Source: UBA5314 sp035560815 (lineage in GTDB: Bacteria; Bacillota; Syntrophomonadia; Syntrophomonadales; Syntrophomonadaceae). Taken from it: a DNA stretch of 64,000 nucleotides. The stretch covers positions 62,001 to 126,000 of the forward strand of contig DATMYR010000012.1 of NCBI GenBank assembly GCA_035560815.1. The letters run 5' to 3'. Shown here one piece after another: positions 42,661-50,705 of this stretch (positions are counted from its first letter, which is position 1; each line of letters starts with the position of its first letter). The translations under genes were made by a program, and so were the position numbers. A model generated the notes under the pieces. It saw nothing but the letters and a program-made list of their open reading frames with translations, did no database searches and was not told the DNA's origin.

Positions 42661-42701
42661 TTGTTTATTATTATGATACATCGTATCATAATAATAAACA
42701 A
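42661..42701. promoter_or_regulatory. Perfect 41-bp palindrome, likely operator of the cupin regulator
   Basis: Arms 42661-42679 and 42683-42701 are exact reverse complements of 19 bp around a 3-bp centre, and the core is TATGATAC-ATC-GTATCATA. It is AT-rich, has no T run and sits just upstream of the regulator start, so an operator fits better than a terminator. Confidence 0.7.
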
Positions 42702-42794
42702 CCTGTAAGAACACACACAAACATACCATCCTGGACCCAAAGTAATCTTCGAAAGTTTACGGAAGGAGAAGTCGCCGACTCAACCAATCCGCTG

Positions 42795-44144
42795 CTAACC
42801 CAACATGGCGTGTTTCCGGAGCACATCATAGATAACCGGAACCACCTGCTTCTTGCGCGACATGATCCCGGGCAGGAACCGGCCACCTTCCGACTGGTCA
42901 AAGGCCTGTGCAATCAAGGACCTCTGCGGGCCGGCCATAAGCATCTGGCTTCCTTCCTCCAGAATATCGGTAAGCATCAAGCACATGAAAGCATAGCCCT
43001 GGCGCATGCACTCTTCGGTCATCGTTGAAAGCAGGCGGTCTTGCCGTTGAGCCAGGCTGTCCAGGTCAGTCGTTTGCAGTTGGGCAATGGCAAAAAGGAT
43101 GTCTCCGCTGGTATATTCTTTGAGGTCAGTGGACACTAATTCTTTGTCATCCTTGCAATCTAATTGCATCGCCTGCTCGAATATTTTCTTGCCCCAATCC
43201 AGCGCTTCCAGTCCCGACAATTCCTGAAGGCGAGCAGCTATGTTCCGATCTTTATCCGTTGTGGTCGGTGATTTAAAAATTAAGGTGTCGCTAAGTATTC
43301 CCGACAGGAGCAGGGCGGCCAGTGACTCGCTCAGGAAAGCCCCTCGTTCCAGGAAGCGTTCCGCCACCAGAGTGGAGGTGGACCCCACTGGTTCGTTATG
43401 AAAATAGATCGGCGATATGGTCTGCAAATCTCCCACCCGATGATGATCAATAATCTCCAGGATCTCCGCCTCTTCGATTCCTTCCACCGCCTGGTGTTTT
43501 TCATTATGGTCCACCAGAATCAGACGTTTCCGCTTCATCTGCAAGAGGTTGTAGCGGGAAATCAACCCCAGAAAACGGTTCTGCTCACCAACCACCGGAT
43601 AGTTGCGGAAACGGGTGGTGAGCATCTGTTTACGCGCTTCTTCCACGCTCTCTTCCTGCTCAAAAAGCACCAGATCTCGGCTTTTCATGATCTCTCCCAC
43701 CCGCAAATTCAGAATGCGGCGCAAAATATCGGGACTCGTTTCTATATGCCGTCCTTCTCCCAGGTTCTCCATGAAGATCATAGCCACATCCCCAATGGTA
43801 AGCAGCCCCAGAAATCGCTGCCCTTCGTCGAGGACCGGCACAGTTTTTAGCTGGTGGCTGCGCATCAGGTTGTTGAGCTCCACCAGTGTCATATCCGGGT
43901 GCACATGGACTAATTCCTGGTCATCCAAAAGATCATCCACTGTAGTAGCAACGCTCTTTAACAACTGGGGTTTTTCGAACCCAAGAGTCTCCAGGACAAA
44001 CAGGATTTCCTGATCCAGTTCGCCGGCACTCGCAGCCAGGAACAAGCCTTGATCGAAGCTCTGCTTGTAGATCTTATATCCGATAGCAGCAGCTACAGAA
44101 TCCATATCCGGATTCTTATGACCAATCACATATGTAGGCTTCAT
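42795..44144 (-). CDS. Manganese-dependent inorganic pyrophosphatase with CBS pair (family II)
   Basis: The 449-residue DHH-family enzyme has VIGHKNPDMDSVAAAIGY at the start, IIDHHRVGD in the middle and a DHHA2 C-terminus ending GRFLPGIMSRKKQVVPVI. Between the first and second DHH motifs are two CBS domains (about residues 68-125 and 150-205), but no DRTGG domain is visible. CBS-pyrophosphatases hydrolyse PPi and are regulated by adenine nucleotides. The gene lies in a run with the 221-aa protein upstream. Confidence 0.92.
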   Translation of the reverse strand: MKPTYVIGHKNPDMDSVAAAIGYKIYKQSFDQGLFLAASAGELDQEILFVLETLGFEKPQLLKSVATTVDDLLDDQELVHVHPDMTLVELNNLMRSHQLKTVPVLDEGQRFLGLLTIGDVAMIFMENLGEGRHIETSPDILRRILNLRVGEIMKSRDLVLFEQEESVEEARKQMLTTRFRNYPVVGEQNRFLGLISRYNLLQMKRKRLILVDHNEKHQAVEGIEEAEILEIIDHHRVGDLQTISPIYFHNEPVGSTSTLVAERFLERGAFLSESLAALLLSGILSDTLIFKSPTTTDKDRNIAARLQELSGLEALDWGKKIFEQAMQLDCKDDKELVSTDLKEYTSGDILFAIAQLQTTDLDSLAQRQDRLLSTMTEECMRQGYAFMCLMLTDILEEGSQMLMAGPQRSLIAQAFDQSEGGRFLPGIMSRKKQVVPVIYDVLRKHAMLG

Positions 44145-44184
44145 CGCTACCTCCCCGCTTCATTTTCCGGCCTGTATCTAGCCT

Positions 44185-44850
44185 TTACGTCATTTCCTGT
44201 AAAAACAGATTGGCAATATATTGAGCAGCCAGCACGTCCTCCAAGGAATTGCGACTGGCAGCCACTACCGCGATGCCCGGCTGCTCTTTCTCCAGTCGGG
44301 TCATTGCCCGGCGCACAGCGCTCATAGCGGGCTCCACCCCCTTTTGCTTCAGGGTTCGGGCCACTGTACCTGTAACTACCCGGGGAGTGATATGGAAAGC
44401 AGCATCAAAAGCCACTCCTCCGCTGTCGGTGACAGCCACCACCACTCGTCCTTGAAAATCCGCCAGCTTAGGTGTTTCGGCGCCAATATTTGGGAGCACC
44501 GCTTCCACCCGTCCTTTTTCAGCTTCGATGCTTCTCAGCAGCTTTCGGCAGCGGGCCAGACGTTCCTCATCTGTTCCCACGCGAGGTTCGGAGATGAGAA
44601 TGATGCTGGTCTCCTTTTCCCTGGCCAACCGGCATGCTTCCCGGCCAATAGCTTCGGGGTCAACTGTGACCGGAGCCCGGGTCGCATCGGGACTGCAGCC
44701 CATCACTGCCAGCGCTCCGGCATCCAGAGCACTCTCCAGGGTGGTGGACATATCGATGACATCAACGATCATCACCAGGAAACCCGCCCGGGCTGCCTGG
44801 CTGGCTCCACTGGCATCACTGCAGACAATAATCTTTTTGTCCCTATCCAT
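44185..44850 (-). CDS. Conserved protein of unknown function (221 aa)
   Basis: This soluble protein starts KIIVCSDASGASQAARAGFLVMIVDVIDMSTTLESALDAGALAVMGCSPD, followed by mixed alpha/beta sequence and VTDSGGVAFDAAFHITPRVVTGTVARTLK. A distant likeness to 2-phosphosulfolactate phosphatase (ComB) in the first 70 residues is possible but not firm. It has no signal peptide or membrane segment. It lies 40 nt upstream of the pyrophosphatase gene and may share its transcript. Confidence 0.6.
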   Translation of the reverse strand: MDRDKKIIVCSDASGASQAARAGFLVMIVDVIDMSTTLESALDAGALAVMGCSPDATRAPVTVDPEAIGREACRLAREKETSIILISEPRVGTDEERLARCRKLLRSIEAEKGRVEAVLPNIGAETPKLADFQGRVVVAVTDSGGVAFDAAFHITPRVVTGTVARTLKQKGVEPAMSAVRRAMTRLEKEQPGIAVVAASRNSLEDVLAAQYIANLFLQEMT

Positions 44851-44914
44851 ATTCTCACCAACCTAATTTTCGTAACCTAATGCTATAAAACCGATTGTCC
44901 AATTAGGATTCCTT

Positions 44915-45006
44915 ACATGCCTGCCGTCCGCAGGGCGGCACAGGGGGACATTCCTTCCCGAAGGGGAGGTGTGTCCCCCAACCTTAGCTGGGGTGTGTCC
45001 CCTAAC
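44915..45006. repeat. Copy of the dispersed repeat
   Basis: The modules are a CCGTCCGCAGGGCGG mini-hairpin, GGGGGACATTCCTTCCCG, GGGGAGGTGTGTCCCCC, AACCTTAGC and TGTGTCCCC. It stops exactly at the stop codon of the EndoQ-like gene. Confidence 0.75.
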
Positions 45007-46173
45007 CTAAACACCGATTACTTTCCCGTAGAAGCCTCCCCCACCCGGACTGATTGGCAGCCGATCAGCCCGCATAGCCCCCAAGTTGGCAGCCAATGCG
45101 CTTCCTCCTACCCGGGCTACCTCCTCCAGGTCGGCTTTCTCCAGCACCTGGATTTCACTACCGAAGCGTCTGATTAACTGTTGGGCTCGTTTTTTGCCCA
45201 CTCCGGGAAAAGCCAGGAGCGGCACCCTGTGATAATAGGGTGGCCGGTTTATAGGATGATGGGCTTCATCGTAGTCTCTTATTTCCATGATTCTATCATA
45301 AACCCCGGATATCAGTTTGGAGCTGAAGCAAACCGGGCAGGCTTTCACCGGAGGTGGATCTTGAATGATAATATTACAGGTGGGGCAATAACTGCGATGG
45401 TACTTGCCCAGGAGCGGATCCATGCCATAGTTGGCCATAACCCTGCGTCCCTCATAACCTTCCAGGCAAAACTGCAGCTCTTGAAAACTTTTCTCGCGCA
45501 TGCGTAGGAGGTTGTATTCTCGTCCCACGTTTTGGGAAGAATGCGCATCAGAATTGGATAAGAATGTGAAACGACGGCATTCAGTAATAAGATCAACCAT
45601 ATCGCTGTCCGCACTCAGACCTAATTCCAATGCGCTGATTTGACCCAGGTTGCGCCCCAGCAGGTGGCTCAAACGTTCCGTGCAGCATCCGTACAGCCCT
45701 TTGTGGGGGGTAAAAACATGAGCCGGGCATAATACACCGTCCACCAGGTGCTTCAGGTTGACCAGCTGGTTGACATCCGTATCAACTCGTTGGGTAGAAA
45801 GCGACATATTGCTGACCCGGCTTTGCAAGTATTTCTGAAAACGATGAATACTTGACATGCCTGGCATGTACATAATGAGGTGTGCGCCTTCCCGGCTTTC
45901 CACTTCTGCCGCGGCAATGAGTAAGATGCCATTGGCGGCCAGGAATCCCCCCCGGGGATGCTCCCGGAGCTCACCACTTTCCAACATCTCTTCAATTTCC
46001 CTAGCCACAGGCAAACAGGCGGCATCCACCACCCCCACAATGTCCAACCCTTTACTGGGCGCATCCTGGTAGAGAAGAGATTTAAGCTGCAGCGCTCTAG
46101 AAGCGGTGATTTTTATAGGCCGCCCCCCGGCCTGACCAATATGTATATGGAGGTCAGCAAAGTAGGTGTTCAA
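45007..46173 (-). CDS. Endonuclease Q-like protein (PHP domain, zinc finger, HhH)
   Basis: The 388-residue protein has a PHP domain (YFADLHIHIGQAGG, VVDAA, FLSNSDAHSSQNVGRE), then a four-cysteine zinc motif (CPTCN...CPVC). A helix-hairpin-helix (LLAFPGVGKKRAQQLIRRFGSEIQVLEKAD) closes it. This is the TIGR00375 architecture shared by archaeal EndoQ and Bacillus YqxK. EndoQ cuts DNA on the 5' side of deaminated bases and abasic sites. The gene overlaps nudF by 4 nt, as yqxK-nudF do in Bacillus. Confidence 0.8.
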   Translation of the reverse strand: MNTYFADLHIHIGQAGGRPIKITASRALQLKSLLYQDAPSKGLDIVGVVDAACLPVAREIEEMLESGELREHPRGGFLAANGILLIAAAEVESREGAHLIMYMPGMSSIHRFQKYLQSRVSNMSLSTQRVDTDVNQLVNLKHLVDGVLCPAHVFTPHKGLYGCCTERLSHLLGRNLGQISALELGLSADSDMVDLITECRRFTFLSNSDAHSSQNVGREYNLLRMREKSFQELQFCLEGYEGRRVMANYGMDPLLGKYHRSYCPTCNIIIQDPPPVKACPVCFSSKLISGVYDRIMEIRDYDEAHHPINRPPYYHRVPLLAFPGVGKKRAQQLIRRFGSEIQVLEKADLEEVARVGGSALAANLGAMRADRLPISPGGGGFYGKVIGV

Positions 46174-46715
46174 TCGTTTCCTCCCTGCAATAAGTGGAAA
46201 GCATGCTGGATCCCGATAATACTTTTGCCATCCATGATCCGACCCTGAAAAATGTACTGATAGGCTTCGGTCAGAGGAATGGTTACTGTCTCCAGAAACT
46301 CATCTTCATCGGGCTGCCCATCCTCGTAGCTCAATTCCCGGGCCAGATACAAAGAAAGCCGCTCATTACAGAACCCGGGAGCACTATAATAATCAAAAAT
46401 TTTTTCCCAGCTGGCAGCTTTGCATCGCACTTCTTCCCGCAGTTCGCGGCGGGCACAGTCGAGGGGGTCCTCCCCGACTTCCAGTGTCCCGGCCGGTATC
46501 TCCAGTGTAACCTTTTCTAGCGCTTTGCGGTATTGCTGGACCAATACGATTTCCTGTTTCGCGTTGAGGGCAACGATGGCCACCGCCCCCCGATGGTCGA
46601 CGATCTCCCGCGTACTCTCCTGGCCATTGGGCAGGGTGACTCGATCAACACGAACATGAATAACCCGTCCTTCAAAAACCCGGGTGGACTCCAGTGTCCT
46701 CTCTTCCAGATCCAT
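46170..46715 (-). CDS. nudF: ADP-ribose pyrophosphatase (Nudix)
   Basis: The ~181-residue Nudix hydrolase has the box GTLEVGEDPLDCARRELREE (the final Gly of the canonical box is replaced by Arg) preceded by VQQYRKALEKVTLEIPAG, typical of ADP-ribose hydrolases. It splits ADP-ribose to AMP and ribose-5-phosphate. ATG 46715 has GGAGGG at good distance; ATG 46721 is too close. The stop overlaps the EndoQ-like start. Confidence 0.88.
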   Translation of the reverse strand: MDLEERTLESTRVFEGRVIHVRVDRVTLPNGQESTREIVDHRGAVAIVALNAKQEIVLVQQYRKALEKVTLEIPAGTLEVGEDPLDCARRELREEVRCKAASWEKIFDYYSAPGFCNERLSLYLARELSYEDGQPDEDEFLETVTIPLTEAYQYIFQGRIMDGKSIIGIQHAFHLLQGGND

Positions 46716-46717
46716 TT

Positions 46718-46921
46718 TCATCCCTCCTGCATGGAATACATCAATTTGGCATAGACTCTTGATGAGGTGATAAGATGCAAATCCATTTCATTCCCCGGGC
46801 CTTTTTTGCCCAGGGTAGGTTCACAGACATCCTGGCTTTTCTCCAATCTTACCCCGGTAACACCACCCTCAGTGATTTTATCCGGCTGCATGTGCATTGA
46901 AATCCACGGGATTGGCTGCAT
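46718..46921 (-). CDS. Possible small hypothetical protein upstream of nudF
   Basis: A 67-codon frame fills most of the gap between DUF3866 and nudF. Its last codons contain the nudF ribosome site, and its TGA is next to the nudF ATG, as in a coupled pair. Codon choice looks like that of neighbouring genes. I recognise no domain, and the start (46921, or ATGs at 46897/46891) has only a weak ribosome site, so it may be spurious. Confidence 0.4.
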   Translation of the reverse strand: MQPIPWISMHMQPDKITEGGVTGVRLEKSQDVCEPTLGKKGPGNEMDLHLITSSRVYAKLMYSMQEG

Positions 46922-46969
46922 CGTTTCCAGACCTGTCCTCCCCTATAAAACCAGAATGGCGACCCCCTC

Positions 46970-48076
46970 TTAAACCAGAAACACCCGGGGCAGTTCCTCA
47001 CCGTCTTTTATGCTCACAGCAGCCCGGGCCGCCGCTCCCAGGGCTAAGAAAAACTCGCGGTCTTCCATTACTCCACGTCCCATGGTCTTTACCTTTAGTC
47101 CGCTTTCGGCGATCATGTCCAGAATCGGTAGGCCTTCCAACATGCAGGCGCGGTAGCGCTCCAGCAGGTTATCCTTCCATAGCTGCTCTAATATGACGGT
47201 GTTTTTAGCTTCATCCAGACGCGGAAGAGGCAGAAAAGCAGAAACCCGACAGACCCTGGACAACACGGTCATGGTGTGGTGACTCAGACCGCGGTGGCGG
47301 GAGCGTGAGTCAGCAAAGCTGATTCGGGGAACAACGATAGGAACTCCCTGCAAGGTGTCGACCGCGTTGAGGATTTCTCCCTGCTCAATACCACTGAAGC
47401 CCCATCGGGTACCGGTCCCTACGATCCCTGGTCCCATAGCCACGATAATCAAATCCGGGTTCCATACCGCATGAGCCGCCAACAATCCGGAATAAATATT
47501 GACAGCTTCCAGATCTCCTCCAAAGGCATGCCCGCAGGTAACTGTGCCGCAAATCATTCCCCGTTCCGATAATTCGGCTACCGTACGGCTAAAAGCCAGG
47601 GGCAAGGCTGCTCCATCAGTCATCACATATGCCACCCGCAAACCCTTCCGGTGCGGGTACAGGCAAAGTGGGGCCAGCATGGAATGCAGGGTAGCTGCCA
47701 GTACGGGTGTGCCCTGCAAATTGTCAGTCTTCATGATTAGATCGTGATAGGGACTGGCCGGTTCCTCGACACTAAGAACCTTGAGTTGGAGAGGTGTGTA
47801 ACGCAGCTTCATGATGTGCCCCTCGCCGGACAGGGATCGTCCCTGTCCATCCAGCACGGCGATAATAAAATGATAGCCTCCACTACCCAATTGCAGGCTG
47901 ACCGCCGTGGTGTTAAGCAATACCGTTGAACCTGTCTGGACATCCTCCAGCAGATCCGGATAGGCAATGCACTCTTCTTCCCGGCCGTCCACTTCCGCCA
48001 AATATCCCTTGATTCCGGGCCGGGAGAATAACTCCCGTAAAATCGTACCTCTTTTTATCTCCAAGACCCTATCCAT
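46970..48076 (-). CDS. DUF3866 family protein
   Basis: The 368-residue protein matches DUF3866: LRYTPLQLKVLSVEEPASP, LAATLHSMLAPLC, VAYVMTDGAALPLAFSRTV, GTVTCGHAFGGDLEAVNIYSGL-type segment, MGPGIVGTGTRWGFSG and SFADSRSRHRGLSHHT. The family is conserved in Firmicutes and Actinobacteria with no known function. It lies 6 nt after the M20 peptidase gene and is probably co-transcribed with it. Confidence 0.88.
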   Translation of the reverse strand: MDRVLEIKRGTILRELFSRPGIKGYLAEVDGREEECIAYPDLLEDVQTGSTVLLNTTAVSLQLGSGGYHFIIAVLDGQGRSLSGEGHIMKLRYTPLQLKVLSVEEPASPYHDLIMKTDNLQGTPVLAATLHSMLAPLCLYPHRKGLRVAYVMTDGAALPLAFSRTVAELSERGMICGTVTCGHAFGGDLEAVNIYSGLLAAHAVWNPDLIIVAMGPGIVGTGTRWGFSGIEQGEILNAVDTLQGVPIVVPRISFADSRSRHRGLSHHTMTVLSRVCRVSAFLPLPRLDEAKNTVILEQLWKDNLLERYRACMLEGLPILDMIAESGLKVKTMGRGVMEDREFFLALGAAARAAVSIKDGEELPRVFLV

Positions 48077-48082
48077 CCTCTA

Positions 48083-49210
48083 CTAAACAGACTTACTCCC
48101 GGCCCGGGCGGCAATCGCCACCAACCACCGGGCAGCATCAACCAGATCCTTGACCCGAATATATTCTTGGCAGGTATGAACAGCTTGCATGCCTACCCCC
48201 AGATTCGCGCAAGGGATGCCATGACCATTGATGATGTTGGCGTCACTACCGCCCCCGGTGTTCACCAGTTGGGCTTTCAGGTTGATGTCCTCGGATGCCT
48301 GCCATGCCAACCGGATTACCTCCTCTTTATCATCCAGGTTGATGGCTGGGTAGAGGAACTTTACCTGCACCTCGGCCTGGGCTCCCCGTTTTTCCACTTC
48401 ACGGGTAAAGACCTTGATCAAATCGGCAGTTAAAGCCTCCAATTTCGCTGGCTCCAAGCTCCGGGATTCCCCTTTCACCCGGCAGACATCGGGAACGATA
48501 TTGCGCGCGATCCCGCCTTCTATGGTGCCGAAATTGCAGGTGGTTTCCTCATCAATGCGCCCGCAGGCCATGGCAGCCAGTGCTCCAGCCGCCGCCTGAA
48601 TGGCATTGATACCCGTTTCCGGACTCATCCCAGCATGGGCGGCCTTGCCCCGAGCTATATATTCGATCTCATTCTGACAGGGAGCCCTGACTACGATGCT
48701 GCCTGGTTCATGCCCATCATCCAGCACGAAGGCCAGTTGAGCACGCAGAGCGGAGAAATCATACTGCTTGGATCCCATTAGGCCCTGTTCTTCACTGACC
48801 GTAAACAGGAATTCCAAAGGGGGATGAGTAATGTGATTCTCCCGCAGTGAGTCATAGGCTTCAATCATTGCTGCAATAGCAGCCTTATCGTCAGAACCCA
48901 GGATCGTGTCCCCGGAGCTGCGAATACAGCCGTCTTGCCCCTTCACCGCCCTGACCCCCCGGCCCGGCTCCACGGTGTCCATGTGGGCGCAGAAAAGCAA
49001 TGCCGGCACTGAGTCATCCCCCGGAATAGACACTAGCAGATTGCCGGACTGTCCTCCCAATTGCGGGCCAGCCTGGTCTTCCTCTGCTTTCAGCCCCCGT
49101 TGGGCAAAAATCTCTTTCAGCAGATCGCGCAGGCCTCCTTCTCGACCTGAAGGTGAATCAGTCTGTACAAGCGAGATGAACAGGTCAACCAAGCGTTGTT
49201 CGTTTACCAT
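48083..49210 (-). CDS. M20-family peptidase, peptidase T-like
   Basis: The 375-residue metallopeptidase has LLFCAHMDTVEPG (first metal His and catalytic Asp), ILGSDDKAAIAAMIEA (bridging Asp), FTVSEEQGLMGSKQYD (catalytic Glu pair) and a dimerisation domain. GGGSDANIING near the end completes the metal site. It probably acts as an intracellular aminotripeptidase-type enzyme (YqjE/PepT2 group). The start is ATG 49210; it overlaps the MraY-like gene by 26 nt. Confidence 0.88.
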   Translation of the reverse strand: MVNEQRLVDLFISLVQTDSPSGREGGLRDLLKEIFAQRGLKAEEDQAGPQLGGQSGNLLVSIPGDDSVPALLFCAHMDTVEPGRGVRAVKGQDGCIRSSGDTILGSDDKAAIAAMIEAYDSLRENHITHPPLEFLFTVSEEQGLMGSKQYDFSALRAQLAFVLDDGHEPGSIVVRAPCQNEIEYIARGKAAHAGMSPETGINAIQAAAGALAAMACGRIDEETTCNFGTIEGGIARNIVPDVCRVKGESRSLEPAKLEALTADLIKVFTREVEKRGAQAEVQVKFLYPAINLDDKEEVIRLAWQASEDINLKAQLVNTGGGSDANIINGHGIPCANLGVGMQAVHTCQEYIRVKDLVDAARWLVAIAARAGSKSV

Positions 49211-50036
49211 GCGACGGCCCCCTTCCTAGTTGATCAATAGCTCTAAGTAAAGAATAGCGTTCAATAGTCTGACTTAAAGAGTATTTTTCCGTATAGATAT
49301 GCAAGAGGATCAAAAACCCCAGAAATCCACAGCGCCAGGCCAGGGATAAACTTAATATACTGGTGTACCCTACAACCATCCCCAGAACATTGGAGCCAGC
49401 GTCTCCCATCATAGCCCGAGCTCGTAAATCAAGCGGGAAATAACAGAGAACAGCTCCCACCAGCGGAGCCAGAAGCGGGAACTCACTGTTCGTTCTGCCC
49501 ACAACTATAATGATCGCCAGGAAGAACAGAAAAACTTTTATAGCCCGACCGGGTCGAAGATCAAAAAGGTTTAGGGCATTGGTAAACAGCGCGATAATCA
49601 AGGTATTGAGGATGATATCAGCCAGCCCTCCCCCATGAAAGAAAGCCAGGAATAGAGCCAGGGTCCCGCCACCGAGGGCCTTCAACCCCCCGGTGGTTAA
49701 CCTGCCTTGGCGCAGGGCACCGAAATGACCGCGGAATCCCAAGGTGTCCCGGGCGCCCAGCATGTCATCGATAAAACCCAGCAAGGCAGCCGCCAACAGA
49801 CCAACAATGAATAAATGATACGATGTTTGGTACCATTGGCATATACCATATAAAAGGTACGTAAGCATAACACTGACTGGGAAAGAGATCCCCAGGCTGA
49901 TGGGAATTTTATGACCCAGGAAGTTCTCGCGCACCGCACCTGCATCGGTAAGCATACGCAGGAGCATGACCATCAAAATCCCTTCACACAACGCCCCGGC
50001 GGCAACTCCCAACCCGGCAGTCAATGCTATGTTCAA
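49185..50036 (-). CDS. MraY/WecA-like phospho-sugar transferase (GT4)
   Basis: The 283-residue membrane protein has about nine hydrophobic segments and the family's cytoplasmic motifs FIDDMLGARD, GLTTGGLKALGG-type segment and ALNLFDLRPGRA, with MMGDAGSNVLG. Such enzymes move sugar-1-phosphate from UDP-sugar to a polyprenyl phosphate. At 283 residues it is shorter than MraY (about 320), so a different acceptor or sugar is likely. The start is TTG 50036 behind AGGAGGT. Confidence 0.8.
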   Translation of the reverse strand: MNIALTAGLGVAAGALCEGILMVMLLRMLTDAGAVRENFLGHKIPISLGISFPVSVMLTYLLYGICQWYQTSYHLFIVGLLAAALLGFIDDMLGARDTLGFRGHFGALRQGRLTTGGLKALGGGTLALFLAFFHGGGLADIILNTLIIALFTNALNLFDLRPGRAIKVFLFFLAIIIVVGRTNSEFPLLAPLVGAVLCYFPLDLRARAMMGDAGSNVLGMVVGYTSILSLSLAWRCGFLGFLILLHIYTEKYSLSQTIERYSLLRAIDQLGRGPSHGKRTTLG

Positions 50037-50040
50037 TCGC

Positions 50041-50703
50041 CTACCTCCTTACCAGGAACAACAGCCGTAATATATCAAGGAATTGCCTTCCCCGGTGGAT
50101 AAAACCGGTTAGGTTCCTACCGCTCTCATTGTGGCTCATCAGGGTGGGCACTTCAACAACCCGAAAGCCTTTTCGTAAAGCGGTCAATGTCATGCCCAGT
50201 TCCACTCCGTATCTTTCCTGAAAAGGCGCAACCACCTGCAGGACCTGGCGGTGCATAGCACGCTGCCCGCTCAGAGGGGAAGCCGCCTGCATTTGTCCCT
50301 GGCGCCGCAGAGCCCAGGCGGCTGTTCCTTTTACGATACCAAAACCACCTTTGCGGGTCGGGGGTGGAAAGGCCGCGATGGATAAATCCGCTGTGCCCTT
50401 TATCAGCGGATCAATAAGTTTGCCTGCTTCCCGGGCTGATTGGCCCAGGTCGGCATCCAGAAATACTACGATATCCGTATCGATCAACGGCAGGGAGGCA
50501 TTCATTGCCCCACCTTTCCCTTGATTGGCGGCTAATTCCAGCACCTCAACCCCCAGCTGCCTGGCCACGTCCGGCGTCCTGTCCGTCGATCCATCGCTTA
50601 CCACCAGAATCCGAGAAATACCAGGAAGGGACTTCACCGCCTCCAGTGTAGCTCCTATCCGGGCCTCCTCATTAAAAGCCGGAATAACCACCATGATCGA
50701 CAT
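50041..50703 (-). CDS. Glycosyltransferase family 2
   Basis: The 220-residue GT-A enzyme has MVVIPAFNEEARIGATLEAVKS, VVSDGSTDRT and VFLDADLGQSA (the DxD metal motif), plus RHN-like VPTLMSHNESGRN. No membrane anchor is seen. It sits 4 nt from the MraY-like gene and 2 nt from steB, consistent with a cell-envelope polymer operon. Confidence 0.87.
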   Translation of the reverse strand: MSIMVVIPAFNEEARIGATLEAVKSLPGISRILVVSDGSTDRTPDVARQLGVEVLELAANQGKGGAMNASLPLIDTDIVVFLDADLGQSAREAGKLIDPLIKGTADLSIAAFPPPTRKGGFGIVKGTAAWALRRQGQMQAASPLSGQRAMHRQVLQVVAPFQERYGVELGMTLTALRKGFRVVEVPTLMSHNESGRNLTGFIHRGRQFLDILRLLFLVRR

Positions 50704-50705
50704 GG

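Noticed and set aside
42661..42701. Terminator for the pyrophosphatase gene
   Set aside because: The palindrome is AT-rich, has no T run and lies about 95 bp past that gene but only 12 bp before the next start.
46767..46973. Plus-strand 68-codon frame in the nudF upstream gap
   Set aside because: It is the antisense of a better minus-strand candidate and has no ribosome site.
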